Positions 23,041-56,638 of a stretch of DNA of 64,000 bases are shown in pieces. Numbering within the stretch: position 1 is the first letter of the stretch; the number at the start of each line of letters is the position of its first letter. Origin of the DNA: Alviniconcha marisindica (lineage: Eukaryota > Mollusca > Gastropoda > Provannidae); NCBI GenBank assembly GCA_018857735.1, contig JABMCL010001273.1, positions 372,501-436,500 of the forward strand, in the 5' to 3' direction. The position numbers and the translations under genes were made by a program. The notes below the pieces were generated by a model. It ran no database searches and was not told where the DNA came from. It saw nothing but the letters and a program-made list of their open reading frames with translations.

Positions 23041-24095
23041 AAGAAGGACTGAAGGAATAGGAGGTTATAGACTGAATGAATAGGAGGTTATAGACTGAAT
23101 GAATAGGAGGTTACAGACAGACTGAAGGAATAGGAGGTTATAGACTGAATGAATAGGAGGTTATAGACTGAATGATTAGGAGGTTATAGACAGACTGAAG
23201 GAATAGGAGGTTATAGACTGAATGAATAAAGGGTATGTGTGAAGTATAGGAAGTGACTGAAGAATGGGGACTGAATGAATAGGAGGTTATAGACTGAATG
23301 AATAGGAGGTTATCAGACTGAAGAATAGGAGGTTATAGACTGAATGAATAGGAGGTTACAGACTGAATGAATAGGAGGTTATAGACTGAATGAGTAGGAG
23401 GTTATAGACAGACTGAAGGAATAGGAGGTTATAGACAGACTGAAGGAATAGGAGGTTATAGACTGAATGAATTGGAGGTTACAGACAGACTGAATGAATA
23501 GGAGGTTAAAGACTGAATGAATAGGAGGTTATAGACAGACTGAATGAATAGGAGGTTATAGACTGAATGAATAGGAGGTTATAGACTGAATGAATAGGAG
23601 GTTATAGACTGAATGAATAGGAGGTTATAGACTGAATGAGTAGGAGGTTATAGACTGAATGAGTAGGAGGTTATAGACTGAATGAATAGGAGGTTATAGA
23701 CTGAATGAATAGGAGGTTATAGACTGAATGAATAGGAGGTTATAGACTGAATGAATAGGAGGTTATAGACAGACTGAAGGAATAGGAGGTTATAGACTGA
23801 ATGAATAGGAGGTTACAGACAGACTGAAGGAATAGGAGGTTATAGACTGAATGAATAGGAGGTTACAGACAGACTGAAAGAATAGGAGGTTACAGACAGA
23901 CTGAAGGAATAGGAGGTTACAGACTGAAGGAATAGGAGGTTATAGACTGAATGAATAGGAGGTTACAGACTGAAGGAATAGGAGGTTACAGACTGAAGGA
24001 ATAGGAGGTTATAGACTGAATGAATAGGAGGTTACAGACTGAAGGAATAGGAGGTTATAGACTGAAGGACTAGGAGGTTACAGACAGACTGAATA
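23041..24095. repeat. 23-bp minisatellite (about 45 units)
   Basis: Units follow AATAGGAGGTTATAGACTG plus AATG, with a variant CAGACTGAAGG branch giving 27-bp units. Both variants are interleaved. Confidence 0.95.
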
Positions 24096-24538
24096 GGAGG
24101 AAGGAAAAAGCTGTGAAGGAATAGAAAGAGGGACTGAAAGAACAGGAAGAAAAGATGACTGAAGGAATAGCAAGGACTGAAGAAATAGCAGGAAGGAGTG
24201 AAGAAATAGTAGGAAGGAGTGAAGGAATAGCAGAAGGGAACCAAAAAAAAAAGGAAAGAAACAATGGGATATGGGCATCAAAGAACAAAGGACAGCGACA
24301 AAAGGAAAGGGGGACAAAAGAAAGCCCAGAGAAGAGAGAGAGAGATGTGGAAGAAGGGCCATGCAGCAGAGTAGTGTGAAGAAGCTAGACAAAGAAAGAG
24401 CAGACCATAGCCGATGGGAAGAGGGCAGAAAAGGGAGAAGAAAGAATGAATCCAGCAAGGCCTGCGTGTGACAGACTGTGAAGAGGAAAGGATGAGAAGA
24501 GTTTGAAGGAAACGAAATATAGGCCAGTAAAAGAAGAA
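24096..24538. other. Purine-rich decayed flank of the 23-bp array
   Basis: GGAAGGAGTGAAGAAATAG-like units degrade into AG-rich sequence. No gene is supported. Confidence 0.5.
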
Positions 24539-24539
24539 A

Positions 24540-26099
<1,560 letters not shown>

Positions 26100-26297
26100 A
26101 TATGCATGCATGCACATACACACACATGCACACACATTCATGCATTCAGACTCACTCATGCAGACACACACACATACACATGCACACACACATACACACG
26201 CATGCACATGCACACCCATACACCCATACATGCACACATACACACACATGCATGCACACACATACATACACACACACACACACACACGCGCGCGCGA
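26100..26297. repeat. Imperfect CA/CATACA microsatellite
   Basis: CA-rich sequence with ATGCA interruptions ending in CGCGCGCG. Confidence 0.9.
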
Positions 26298-26922
26298 TAC
26301 ATTCAGGTGGGAAATTGCTGATGTATTCACTGAACCGGAAAAAAATATATGCTTGAAGCTGCTGACACCCAGCCAAACCTGTTAAGCCCACCATTATTCC
26401 CTTTTTCTTCTTCTGTTTTTCATTTTTCTGAAGCTCAATACATATACCTTTTTGTACAATAAAAATCTTATCATTTTTTACATGACTTGCTTATTTGAAA
26501 GTGACATTTTTAAGATCTTTAATTCCTGTCCATTTAATCATTTACATATTCATTTGTGCTTATTTATTTATGACATTTATGAATTCAGGTTTTTGAAGCT
26601 AAGCGTCTGTTTTGATTCATTTATACACCTTGTTTTTCCCTTTACTTCATTTATACACCCTGTTTTTCCCTTTACTATCTTTCTTTCTTTCTGTCGCCCT
26701 CATATAACCGCACTGGTTGACTGGGTGTAAAAGACAAATTTACTTACTTACTTACTTCTTTCTTTCTTTCTGTGCATATATCTAAATTGCATCTGATGAT
26801 GACGCGGAGCTTAATGTCCTCAGATGCTGGGCTGACATATTTGGGACGAAATTGCATCTCTCCAATTCTGGTATTTTATTCCAACAATGCTAACAAGGTA
26901 ACCATTTTCATGCCCTCTGCAG
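26298..26922. other. Intron 5' of the first recognised FARP exon
   Basis: AT-rich DNA with a diverged duplication around TTTATACACC (about 26,620-26,660) and short CTTA and CTTT repeats. It ends in the acceptor TGCCCTCTGCAG at 26,911-26,922. Confidence 0.5.
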
Positions 26923-46213
<19,291 letters not shown>

Positions 46214-46611
46214 CACTGGCAGCGAAGCCTGCTGCTGCCAGCCTTGACGTGGAATGCCGGTGGTCATCGCTGTCCCTTTGACCAGTGGGAGCTGTTTGCA
46301 GTGCTAGCGGAGCCAAAGAATTGACCCTGAGATTCTCCAGGCAGTTGATGTCTGAAGCAAACTTCTTAGAGTGCAAAGCCTACTCTTCTTGTGTGAAAAC
46401 TGCATTTTTAGTGGATTTTTACAAAATTGTTTCACTCTCTTGCCTTCGTGCCTGACAACACAAATGAGAAATTTTGGGGCAGCAAAAGATGAAACACATA
46501 CACATTCTTACCCCCCCACCCCCCCCTCACACACACACACACACATACACACACATAAAATTATGTATACACACACATACATGAACACATACAGACACAT
46601 GCATATGTGTT

Positions 46612-46643
<32 letters not shown>

Positions 46644-46919
46644 TATATGCATGCATACATGCCGCACAAACACACATATACACATGCATCACACAAACAC
46701 ACAATCTCACACACACACACACACACACACAATCTCACACACACACACACACACACACAATCTCACACACACACACATTTCCCCTTGTTCAGCTTGTAGA
46801 GGCCATGAAAATGAGGTGCATGGTCAAGAAAAGGTGATGGTGTTTGCCGAGCTAATGAACAGCAAAGAGAGAAGGTGACACAGTTGTAAGAGCTGAACAG
46901 GGATCCTGCATAGTGCACT
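46214..46919 (+). other. Probable FARP 3' UTR start with CA microsatellite
   Basis: Sequence after the stop codon. A CA-rich tract with TCTCACACAC units lies at 46,525-46,780. I found no AATAAA in the first few kb, so the transcript end is not defined. Confidence 0.4.
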
Positions 46920-47850
46920 TCAGTGCAAGACGTGCATGATAGGGTTCCCACACCAGTTGCATTCAGTGTAACGTGTGCTTGGCAGGGTTCTTGCACTTAC
47001 TGAATTCAGTGTAAGACATGACTGATAGAGTTCCCACACCTGTTGAGTTCTGTGTAACATGCTTAGCAGGGTTCCCTGCACATGTGCAGTTTAAGATGTG
47101 CTTGATAGGGTTCCCACGCCTGTTTGATCAAGTTAATTGTGAGACATGCTTGATAGGGTTCCCACACCTGTTTGATCAAGTTCACTGTGAGATGTGCTTG
47201 ATAGGGTTCCCACACCTGTTTGATCAAGTTCATTGTGAGACACGCTTGATAGGGTTCCCACACCTGTTTGAGTTCATTGTAAGACGTGCTTGATAGGTTT
47301 TGTGCACCTGCTGAGTTCAGTATACAATGTGTCTAATAAGGTTCACACACACACACCTGTTCAGTGTAATACATACTTTAACAGTGTTCCCAAACCTGTT
47401 GAGTTTATTTTAAGATGTGCTTATTAGGGTTCCCGCATTCCTGCAGCTGTTGAGTTCAGTATAAGAGGTGCTTAATAAGGTTCCCACAGCTGTTGAGTAT
47501 ATATTTGTAGTTGGTAGGTTTCCTGCACCTTATAAGAGATGCTTAGTAAGGTTCCCACAGCTGTTCAGTTGTGTGTAAGATGTACTGAATAGGGCTGCCC
47601 CAGCTATTGAGTTGAGTGTAAGATGTGCTAAGCAGGGATGCTGTAAGATGTACTGAGTAGGGCTCCCACAGCTATTGAGTGTAAGATGTGCTAAGCAGGG
47701 TGCTGTAAGATGTACTGAGTAGGGCTCCCACAGCTATTGAGTGTAAGATGTGCTAAGCAGGGTGCTGTAAGATGTACTGAGTAGGGCTCCCACAGCTATT
47801 GAGTGTAAGATGTGCTAAGCAGGGTGCTGCCTCAAGATGTTCTAAGTAGG
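46920..47850. repeat. Two successive arrays, about 50 bp then about 61 bp
   Basis: The first has GATAGGGTTCCCACACCTGT with TTGATCAAGTTCA. The second has AAGATGTGCTAAGCAGGG and CTCCCACAGCTATTGAGTG. The second grows out of decayed units of the first. Confidence 0.85.
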
Positions 47851-48039
47851 ATGCTGTACCTATAGTTTAAAGGCATGAAGTAACTGACTGCTTCGCCGAG
47901 ACATTGTCAAGGCTTTTCTTCACTGAAGTTACATCACAAGTCAGCCTGTACAAAGTCTCGGCAACGTGGTCAAAACTGACCACTGGTCGGCTAGTCAGTT
48001 TATCAGACATGATCAGGTCATTGGCCATTGATGACTGCA

Positions 48040-48310
48040 AGGTAACTTGAGCTGTGGACAATGGAAGAAGAAACTGACACTGCTGAAGTTTGCAAGGTAA
48101 CTTGAGCTGTGGACAGTGGAAGAAGAAACTGACACTGCTGAAGTTTGCAAGGTAACTTGAGCTGTGGACAATGGAAGAAGAAACTGACACTGCTGAAGTT
48201 TGCAAGGTAACTTGAGCTGTGGACAATGGAAGAAGAAACTGACACTGCTGAAGTTTGCAAGGTAACGAGCTGTGGACAGTGGAAGAAGAAACTGACACTG
48301 CTGAAGTTTT
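48040..48310. repeat. 55-bp array (about 5 copies)
   Basis: Units contain GTTTGCAAGGTAACTTGAGC and AGAAACTGACACTGCTGAA. Open frames across it are not coding. Confidence 0.93.
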
Positions 48311-48317
48311 CGTTGCC

Positions 48318-48530
48318 CAGCTGCAGCATCAGCGGATGGTGCGGGACCTGCCTGACCACAGCTGCAGCATCAGCGGATGGTGCGGGACCTGCCTGACCAC
48401 AGCTGCAGCATCAGCGGATGGTGCGGGACCTGCCTGACCACAGCTGCAGCATCAGCGGATGGTGCGGGACCTGCCTGACCACAGCTGCAGCATCAGCGGA
48501 TGGTGTGGGACCTGCCTGACCACAGCTGCA
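48318..48530. repeat. 43-bp array (about 5 copies)
   Basis: Units contain CAGCTGCAGCATCAGCGG and GGACCTGCCTGACCA. It abuts the 55-bp array but is unrelated to it. Confidence 0.92.
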
Positions 48531-49780
48531 AGAACAGAAAGACAAGAAAGGCTGTGTTCTATGGCAGAAAGAAAAGCAAGGATGTGTTCTGTGGCAAAGC
48601 GTCAAAGGTTTAGGCACAGGTAGCCTGCTGTCTTCATGTTAAGAACCCAACTGACTGAAGGTGTATTTGCCAAGTGGTCCTTCACCAAGTTGGCGAAGCT
48701 ATATTTAGAACCGTTTTTAGTGTAATACTTGCTTTATAGATCTCTCTCCACAGTCTAGATCAATGCAAGAAGAATTCTGTGTAACTTTTGTGAACAGTTG
48801 CTTAGCTGTCCTCTCTTTCTCATTGTTCGGTTGTGCATGTATCACTGCATGTGTGTGTGTGTGTGTCTGCTGCAAGTATTATGTTTAAAAGCTGTGGTCT
48901 TATCTTTGCAATACCTGTAATTGCAACACAGGTCTTTCTTTTTTGAAGCATTTAATTGTCAATTTCAACAAGACTGTGATTTCATTCTTTTTTCTTTTAA
49001 AATTTCCTTTTTAATTTTTTGTTTTTGTTTGTTTAATTCTTTTTAAATTTCTTCTTACACATTGAAGTTGATGCTCCCCACTGATGTGTGCATTGGAGTT
49101 GTCTCCACTTAGTCTCGGTCACCAAGCCCCACAGGCAAGATTTTGTGCTAGAGTCTGGCTGGCCAAGACTAGCAGCGTTGCACCGGGGCAAAATGTAAGA
49201 TTTTCAGAGGAGATATAGCAAAGTTATACTTGAAGGAAATACAGCAACATGTGGCATGATAATACAGCACCATGTGGCATGATAATACAGCACCATGTGG
49301 CATGATAATACAATATGCTGAATCTAAAGGTCATAAGGAGGAATTGGCTATATTGAATAGACGTTTGAATGCCCAATGTCTTATCTTTTTTGCCTTTTAA
49401 AGTTATTTTTATTCAGATTAGAGTGGTTGTCTTTCTCCTCCTTATATATTAATCTGGTATTATAATTTCACCTTTCCATTCCACTTCTTGGAGATTGTTT
49501 GTCGTTACACCCTCCCCCCCCCCCCCCCGGGTCGTTGAGCTAAAGATACTGCTGATGTATATGTACCTTCTCCATTCTGATTGCTGTGCAGTCCTGACAC
49601 CCGCTGCTTTGTGGCAAAGGCTGGATACAACCTGTTTCTAGTTGGCTAGAAATATCCCATTGACTTTTCTGTGGTAAAGGATGAACACCACCCCTTTCTA
49701 GCTAGCCAGAGAAAGCCAACTGACCTTTTCCTCTGTTGTTAAAGCTGAATACCACTTCTTTCTAGCATCCTCTGTGGTTA
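48531..49780. other. Non-coding sequence
   Basis: T-rich DNA with a 23-bp triplication of CAGCACCATGTGGCATGATA (49,240-49,315) and a C-run near 49,512-49,528. No gene recognised. Confidence 0.5.
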
Positions 49781-50450
49781 AAGAGAATACCAGTTCTTTC
49801 TAGCATCCTCTGTGGTTAAAGAGAATACCAGTTCTTTCTAGCATCCTCTGTGGTTAAAGAGAATACCACTTCTTTCTAGCATCCTCTGTGGTTAAAGCTG
49901 AATACCACTTCTTTCTAGCATCCTCTGTGGTTAAAGAGAATACCACTTCTTTCTAGCAAGCAGGAGAAAGGGGACTTACTTTTTCCTCTGTGGTTAAAGC
50001 TGAATACCACTTCTTTCTAGCTAGCTAGAGAAAGCCAGCTTATTTTTTCCTCTGTGGTTAAAGCTGAATACCACTTCTTTCTAGCTAGCTAGAAAAAGCC
50101 AGCTTACTTTTTCCTCTGGTTAAAGCTGAGTACCACTTCTTTCTAGCTAGTTAGAGAAAACTAGCTGACTTTTTTCTCAGCAAACTGAAGAGAGCTGTGT
50201 TTAGGGCTGAATACCACTTCTGTCTGTTTACCCAGAGAAATCCAGTTGATTAGAGTGTTGTTTGAGGCTGAATACCACTTCTGTCATCTGTTTAGCCAGA
50301 GAAAGTCAATTGACTAGAGCTGCGTTTGAGGCTGAATATCACTTCTGTCATCTGTTTAACCAGAGAAAGTCAGTTGACTAGAGCTGCGTGTGAGGCTGAA
50401 TACCACTTCATTCTGCTTGACCAGAGAAAGCCAGCTGATCAACTGCATTT
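49781..50450. repeat. Degenerate array around TACCACTTCTTTCTAG
   Basis: Units of about 30 bp (GTTAAAGAGAATACCA) and 60 bp (adding CTAGCTAGAGAAAGCCAGCT) recur, each with TTCTTTCTAG. Divergence increases to the right. Confidence 0.85.
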
Positions 50451-51880
50451 AGTGGCAAGCATTTTTGTGTCTTGTGGAGTCTTCAGCTGATTGGGGTGAC
50501 TGCAGTGGCCAGGGTGGGCTTTGAAGGACAGTTGTTGTTAGACTTGACATTTGCTGAATGCTGAGTTGTTTCTATTGTTGCAGTGGGGACTAGCGTCCCC
50601 GGGGTGGGGAAGGGGGATCACCCCCACCTACTGCACTGTTACATTCAGAAAGAGTTTTGGTGCCAAGATACGCAGCAGTGTGTAAATCATTTAAACTTTT
50701 GTTTGGTTGTGGGGGGGCTAAGATGGTTGGTTGATTAAACTGGTTTAATGCAGACTTGTCTCCGAAGAGGTACTAGCAGGGGACTGAGATCTCAGGAGAT
50801 GGGGAAAGGGGAGACTATACCTAATGCTACACTGTCATCACCAGAATGACTCCTACATCAAGATGGGCGGTGGTGAGAACTCACGGGTCAGTGCCACAAG
50901 CAGCCACTTTTCAAGAGAAATGAGAGCCAGAGTAGGCGGAAGCAGGGACCTTCTGCTTACCAGCCTGGCGCCTTCCCATTGGGCCAGACAGGCTCTTGTC
51001 ATTTAGAGTAACAGTGAGTCACTTCTCCATGGTCACAAAGAATGCAGGTGTGTACATCTGCGTGTGTTTGGGTTATCTTCCCAGGGAAGGTTGTGTCAGT
51101 TTCAGTGCACACTGTCTGTGACTTGCGGCTTGTATTGGTTGACTGTGCTATGCATGTCACATGGATATGGATTTTACCCCACACTGTGACTTGCGGCTTG
51201 CATTGGTTGACTGAAGTGTACATGTTTCATGGATAGGATTTCATTCCACACTGTCAGTGACATGTGGCTTGCATTGGTTGTCTGAACTGTGCGTGTCTCA
51301 TGCGTAAAGAGTTCACCCCACACTGCCTGTGACTTGTGGCTTGAATTGCTGTACCTGTTTCATGGATAGGATTTCATTCCACACTGTCGGTGACATGTGG
51401 TTTAAAGTGGTTGAGTGCATGATAGAGGTGTTGTAGACAATGATTTCACTTCATGCTTTTAGTGATTGCATGAATCATACGTGTGTCATAGTTTATGCTT
51501 TCATTTCATGCTTTCAGTGACTTGTGCTTCAAATTGATTGACTGAATTGTACTGGTGTTATAGACGATTTTGCTCTGTGCTTTAAATGATTGAGTGCATG
51601 ATACATCTGTTGTAGATAATGATTTCACTCCATGCTCTCAGTGGCTTGAAAGTTGAATCGCTTGAGTGAATTGCATGTGGGTTTTTTGTCCTAGAAAATG
51701 ATTTCACTCCTACAGGCACATGAAAGAGTGATTATGAGGACTTGGCGATGTGTCTGTTGAATGGAAGAAGAAGAAAGAGAAGTAGAGAACTCAGATGAAC
51801 AAGTACATGCAGTAAGACTGGAACAAAGTGTAGTTGGTTTTGATTTTAGCTTGCTTGTGACTCATAAAACTTGCTGGTTG
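50451..51880. other. Non-coding sequence with a degenerate 60-80-bp repeat
   Basis: TGACTTGTGGCTTGCATTGG-like units between about 51,100 and 51,690 are diverged. No exon is supported. A tRNA-like segment lies at 50,940-51,002. Confidence 0.5.
50940..51002 (-). mobile_element. tRNA-Thr-like fragment (degenerate)
   Basis: The minus strand reads CTGTCTGGCCCAATGGGAAG, GCGCCAGGCTGGTAAGCAGA and AGGTCCC. Box A-like sequence and a CTGGTAA loop are present but box B is poor. Likely a decayed tRNA-derived SINE, similar in type to 12,228. Confidence 0.4.
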
Positions 51881-51884
51881 TTTG

Positions 51885-52440
51885 AAACTTGCTTGACACT
51901 CTCGGTTTGCTGCTGGCTTTGAGCTTGCTTGTCAGTCTCAGCTTGTGGTTGGCATTGAGCTTGCTTGTCAGTCTCAGCTTACTGGTGGCTTTGAGCTTGC
52001 TTGTCAGTCTCAGCTTACTGGTGGCTTTGAGCTTGCTTGTCAGTCTCAGCTTGTGGGTGGCTTTGAGCTTACTTGTCAGTCTCAGCTTACTGGTGGCTTT
52101 GAGCTTGCTTGTCAGTCTCAGCTTACTGGTGGCTTTGAGCTTGCTTGTCAGTCTCAGCTTGTAGGTGGCTCTGAGCTTGCTTGTCAGTCTCAGCTTGTGG
52201 GTGGCTCTGAGCTTGCTTGTCAGTCTCAGCTTGTAGGTGGCTCTGAGCTTGCTTGTCAGTCTCAGCTTGTGGGTGGCTCTGAGCTTGCTTGTCAGTCTCA
52301 GCTTACTGGTGGCTTTGAGCTTGCTTGTCAGTCTCAGCTTGTAGGTGGCTCTGAGCTTGCTTGTCAGTCTCAGCTTGTAGGTGGCTCTGAGCTTGCTTGT
52401 CAGTCTCAGCTTGTAGGTGGCTCTGAGTCTGCTTATAACT
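51885..52440. repeat. 36-bp array (about 15 copies)
   Basis: Units contain GAGCTTGCTTGTCAGTCTCA and GCTTGTAGGTGGCT or GCTTACTGGTGGCT. The period is a multiple of three, so frames stay open (for example ELACQSQLVGG); no coding support. Confidence 0.95.
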
Positions 52441-52800
52441 AAGCAGCTTACTGCTGGCTTTGAGCTTGTAACTGTGAACTGGCTGCTGGCTTTGAGCTTG
52501 TAACTGTGAACTGGCTGCTGGCTTTGAGCTTGTAACTGTGAACTGGCTGCTGGCTTTGAGCTTTAACTGTGAACTGGCTGCTGGCTTTGAGCTTGTAACT
52601 GTGAACTGGCTGCTGGCTTTGAGCTTGTAACTGTGAACTGGCTGCTGGCTTTGAGCTTGTAACTGTGAACTGGCTGCTGGCTTTGAGCTTGTAACTGTGA
52701 ACTGGCTGCTGGCTTTGAGCTTGTAACTGTGAACTGGCTGCTGGCTTTGAGCTTGTAACTGTGAACTGGCTGCTGGCTTTGAGCTTGTAACTGTGACCTC
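52441..52800. repeat. 32-bp array (about 11 copies)
   Basis: Units contain GAGCTTGTAACTGTGAACTG and GCTGCTGGCTTT. It shares TTTGAGCTTG with the preceding 36-bp array and probably arose from it. Confidence 0.95.
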
Positions 52801-53689
52801 GCTGGTGGCTCTGAGCTTTTGGGTTTCTCCAAGCTTTCATTCCCAGCTTGCTGAATACTCTGAGCTTGCAGGTGATGCTGAGCTTGCTTATAACTCTGTT
52901 TGTTTTTGCTTGTAACCTTCAGCTTGCTTTGCTTGTAACCTTCAGCATGCTTGTCACTCTCTGCAGCACTTGCTCTGTGGTAGTGCAGTGTTTGTTACAA
53001 ATAGCTTTTTGTCCAGGAATATTTAGGTTGAAGTGCAGAAAAGAAGCAGGAGAAAAGAAGGGGTGGGGAATAAACAACTGATTGTTGAGGCATTACACTG
53101 AGGTCTGGAAGACCTTAAAGAGAGTAAATCAGTTCAGAAAATGATCAGACAAAGAGAGGAAAGGTGTGCCCCCTTCGTAAGGAGCCTGTTGGGTGCCTCA
53201 TTCCCTCTTGCAGCGGAATCAGATTCTTGCTCCCCCGGCTCAACAGGGAGCAGAGGGGTTATCGAAACTCTGGTCCAAACTGCCTTGAAGGTGGGAGAGT
53301 TGGAGAGGATTCAGGGTTTGGAGCATCCTCAAAGTTTGCTATGGCACACTTAGGCTGTGAGACTGACCAGTCCAAGCGTAACATTGTCACCTGTTGAAGT
53401 GAACAGTGACGGGTCTACATTTATGAAGCGGTCAGAGCACACAGCGATGTGACCTGTGGAAGTGAACACTGGCAAATGCCTCAGCAGCCCCATCAGCTAT
53501 AAACCTATTTTACTTATTGAAATATACGCAGTTGGCAACATGGTTATAAATGTTGGTATTTCCCGTAAGCTTGTTGCTCATTTCTTGTAGGCGTGTTGCT
53601 CATAACCAAGTTTCTCATTCATCGCTTGAATCTGTCGTATTGTAAATAGTGCTGGGCTGAGTGAGAGGGGAGTGTGTGTGTGCCTTCCA
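52801..53689. other. Non-coding sequence
   Basis: Decayed AGCTTGC units to about 52,960, then unique DNA. The region 53,150-53,400 is less repetitive, but no frame matches a family I know. Confidence 0.45.
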
Positions 53690-54386
53690 TCACAGGCAGA
53701 GTGAGAGGGCACCGTGCCTTCCATCACAGGCTGAGAGAGAGGGCACTGTGCCTTCCATCACCGGCTGAGTGAGAGGGCACCGTGCCTTCCATCACAGGCT
53801 GAGAGAGAGGGCACCATGCCTTCCATCACAGGCTGAGTGAGAGGGCACTGTGCCTTCCATCACAGGCTGAGTGAGAGGGCACCGTGCCTTCCATCACAGG
53901 CTGAATGAGAGGGCACCGTGCCTTCCATCACAGGCTGAGTGAGAGGGCAGTGCGTGTGTGCCTTCCATCACAGGCTGAATGAGAGGGCACCGTGCCTTCC
54001 ATCACAGGCTGAATGAGAGGGCACCGTGCCTTCCATCACAGGCTGAGTGAGAGGGCACCGTGCCTTCCATCACAGGCAGAGTGAGAGGGCACCGTGTGCC
54101 TTCCATCACAGGCTGAATGAGAGGGCACCGTGCCTTCCATCACAGGCTGAGTGAGAGGGCACCGTGCCTTCCATCACTGGCTGAGTGAGAGGGCACCGTG
54201 TGCCTTCCATCACAGGCTGAGTGAGAGGGCACCGTGTGCCTTCCATCACAGGCTGAGAGAGAGGGCACCGTGTGCCTTCCATCACAGGCTGAGAGAGAGG
54301 GCACCGTGCCTTCCATCACAGGCTGAGAGAGAGGGCACCGTGCCTTCCATCACAGGCTGAGAGGGCACCGTGCCTTCCATCACAGG
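53690..54386. repeat. About 34-bp array (about 20 copies)
   Basis: Units contain GAGAGGGCACCGTGCCTTCC and ATCACAGGCTGAGT. CCTTCCATCACAG resembles a 3' splice site but no donor follows it. Confidence 0.95.
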
Positions 54387-55181
54387 GCTTTTGGGCTGAT
54401 CACATTGTGGGAGGACACTCTTGAAGCTAAGTAAGCCACACGATGCTTTGCAATGTGTCATTTTGTTAGTGTGATAAGGACAGCCTCAGATTTTGTAGCT
54501 GCAGGCAGAAGGCACTTCCCAGGCACATCGCAGACTTTAGAATACACTGTAAATACGCAGGTGGAAAGCACGCAGTGCTGACCAATTGGCACAAAGGTAA
54601 AAAAGGTAAACTGAAAGAATGGCAGACTCTTTGATCTTAATTTGATCTATTTCTTTTGCCTTTCGTAAATTCCAAAAAGGTGAACTGAAAGGTCAAACAA
54701 AAATGGTGGACTCTTTGATCTTAATTTGATCTATTTCTTTTGCCTTTCTTTTTGTAAATTCCAAAAAGGTGAACTGAAAGGTCAAACAAAATGGTGGACT
54801 CTTCGATTTGAATTTCTTCAATTTCATTTGCTTTTGTTGTGTAAATTCCCGACTCATTGCCATGAGAGCAAGAAACAGCTCATCCTCATTCTCAGAGCAT
54901 GAATCCTCACCGTACAGGACACTCTTTTATTTATCCAGAGTGAAGTAAGATTCAGGTGGCAGCTTTTTGAATTGGCCTGGTAAAAACATCCAGCTGAGAA
55001 CACCGTTTTATTTATCCAGGATCAAAGTGACAGCTTTTTTAATTGACCCGGCATAAACATCCGGTTGAGTGCCAAGTGAGTGACAAGATAGCTCGGCCTA
55101 TGCAGTGTGCAAGCAGTGAAATCAAATCATGCGCGGCCACGCGTTGTCAAACCCAGGGATTGCAAAGCCCCGTGTGGCTTA
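54387..55181. other. Non-coding sequence with an 88-94-bp duplication
   Basis: Two copies of GACTCTTTGATCTTAATTTG and TTCCAAAAAGGTGAACTGAA lie near 54,626 and 54,708. Another short duplication involves TTTATTTATCCAG (54,925, 55,005). Confidence 0.55.
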
Positions 55182-55673
55182 TGCCCAGTGAACATGCCGG
55201 ATCGGATTCGCAGCCCATCTGGATCAGCGCAGAAGCATTAGCCAAAAGTGGGCCCGTGATTCTTGCACACTGGCTTGCTTCCGGACTGGATCTGTTTGGC
55301 TCAAACCTGACACAGTCAGCCTGAACCAGATCAGATCTGGGCTGCTTTTGCACAGTATGGTTGGGGCCATCTGTAGAAGAATGCAACCAAGTCTGAAAGT
55401 GGGAAACTGGTAGCAGGCCAGTTGCATTCTGGCAGGATCGGGCCTGACAGTTCTTGCACACTGGCTTGCTTCTGGACCGGAGGCAAAACCTGGCCGGATC
55501 AGATCTGGGCCAGTTTTACAAAATATGATCCAGGCCTTCTTTGGAAGAATGGAACCAAATCAGATGCAGGAAGTTGGATCCGGCATATACGATCTGGCCG
55601 GATTACGGCTGCATGCTAGCTGTAATGGCCATATTTGGCTGTACCCAGTCGGATCCAGCATGTTTACAGGGTA
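55182..55673. mobile_element. MITE-like dispersed repeat with imperfect terminal inverted repeats
   Basis: The left end TGCCCAGTGAACATGCCGGA (from 55,182) is an imperfect inverted match to the right end ATCCAGCATGTTTACAGGG plus TA (to about 55,672). Inside, a segment with TTCTTGCACACTGGCTTGCT appears twice (55,260 and 55,452), each time followed by CAGATCTGGGC, so the body is a tandem dimer. A second family member lies at 7640-7888. No transposase is present. A TA target duplication is possible but not certain. Confidence 0.62.
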
Positions 55674-56205
55674 CTTTACGATGAGATCATCCCACAGCAG
55701 CGGGCAGGGAGCAGTGCCCTCATGCTTGTTTTTGGCTGCGTGGTGGCGAGGAGTGCAGTGACAGCGTGCCTGTGGACTAGGTGTGTGCCAGAGGCCAAGC
55801 ACCAGCTCACGACAGCCTTCCTCCAGCCACTGCCGTTATTGATTACGCCATAGCGTCTCTGAAAACTGTCAGCTAACAGGCAGATTTTCATTGGTGCTTA
55901 AATGATGCCGAGTTTGCAACAAACAGCTCAGATTGTATCAGGCTTTTTTTTTTTGGTATGACTTCCCATGTCACTTACATCAGATGAATAAAACCAAATT
56001 TGTTTGAATCCAGACAGAACTCTTTTTCTACCTGGGACGGACGCTTCTCGTGTTCACATTCATGCTTGGACACTCTGTTGCTTCCACAGTCTTATCAGTA
56101 CCCAAACCTTTCAAAGGGCACTGACCGTGTCGGTGGACAGCTGTGCAAAGATAAAGAGTGCCCCTTCAGTGGCGTAACCAGTTCTGGCAGAGTTTGGAGG
56201 AAGGT
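55674..56205. other. Non-coding sequence
   Basis: Unique DNA with no exon support. Confidence 0.4.
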
Positions 56206-56512
56206 GCCGGAAAGCGATGCTGGGAGTGTGGCGGTGGCGGAAAGCGATGCTGGGAGTGTAGCGGTGGCGGAAAGCGATGCTGGGAGTGTGAAGGTGGCGG
56301 AAAGCTATGCTGGGAGTGTGAAGGTGGCGGAAAGTGATGCTGGGAATGTGAAGGTGGCGGAAAGCGATGCTGGGAGTGTGGCGGTGGCGGAAAGCGATGC
56401 TGGGAGTGTGGCAGTGGCGGAAAGCGATGCTGGGAGTGTGGCGGTGGCGGAAAGCGATGCTGGGAGTGTGGCGGTGGCGGAAAGCGATGCTGGGAGTGTG
56501 GCGGTGTGCCTG
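56206..56512. repeat. 30-bp array (10 copies)
   Basis: Ten units of GGCGGAAAGCGATGCTGGGA plus GTGTGGCGGT. The 30-bp unit keeps frames open on both strands (for example AESDAGSVAV). No coding support outside the repeat. Confidence 0.95.
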
Positions 56513-56638
56513 CGAGTGGCAGTGATGACCAACCAGCAACAACAGACGTCATTGACATGCTACCTGTCATGGGCAGAATAATAATGATCATGGCTATCTC
56601 TTGTACAGCACAAATAGTTTGCGGAACAAACAGTTTGC

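Noticed and set aside
51945..52442. 165-residue repeat frame (ELACQSQLVGG)
   Set aside because: A 36-bp array in which the frame is open by periodicity. No start context, splice sites or non-repeat sequence.
53164..53397. 77-residue frame in non-repetitive DNA
   Set aside because: No recognisable domain, alternative frames open as well, and no splice or start context worth calling.
56000..56581. 193-residue frame with AESDAGSVAV repeats
   Set aside because: A 30-bp array; flanking residues are not recognisable and both strands are open.
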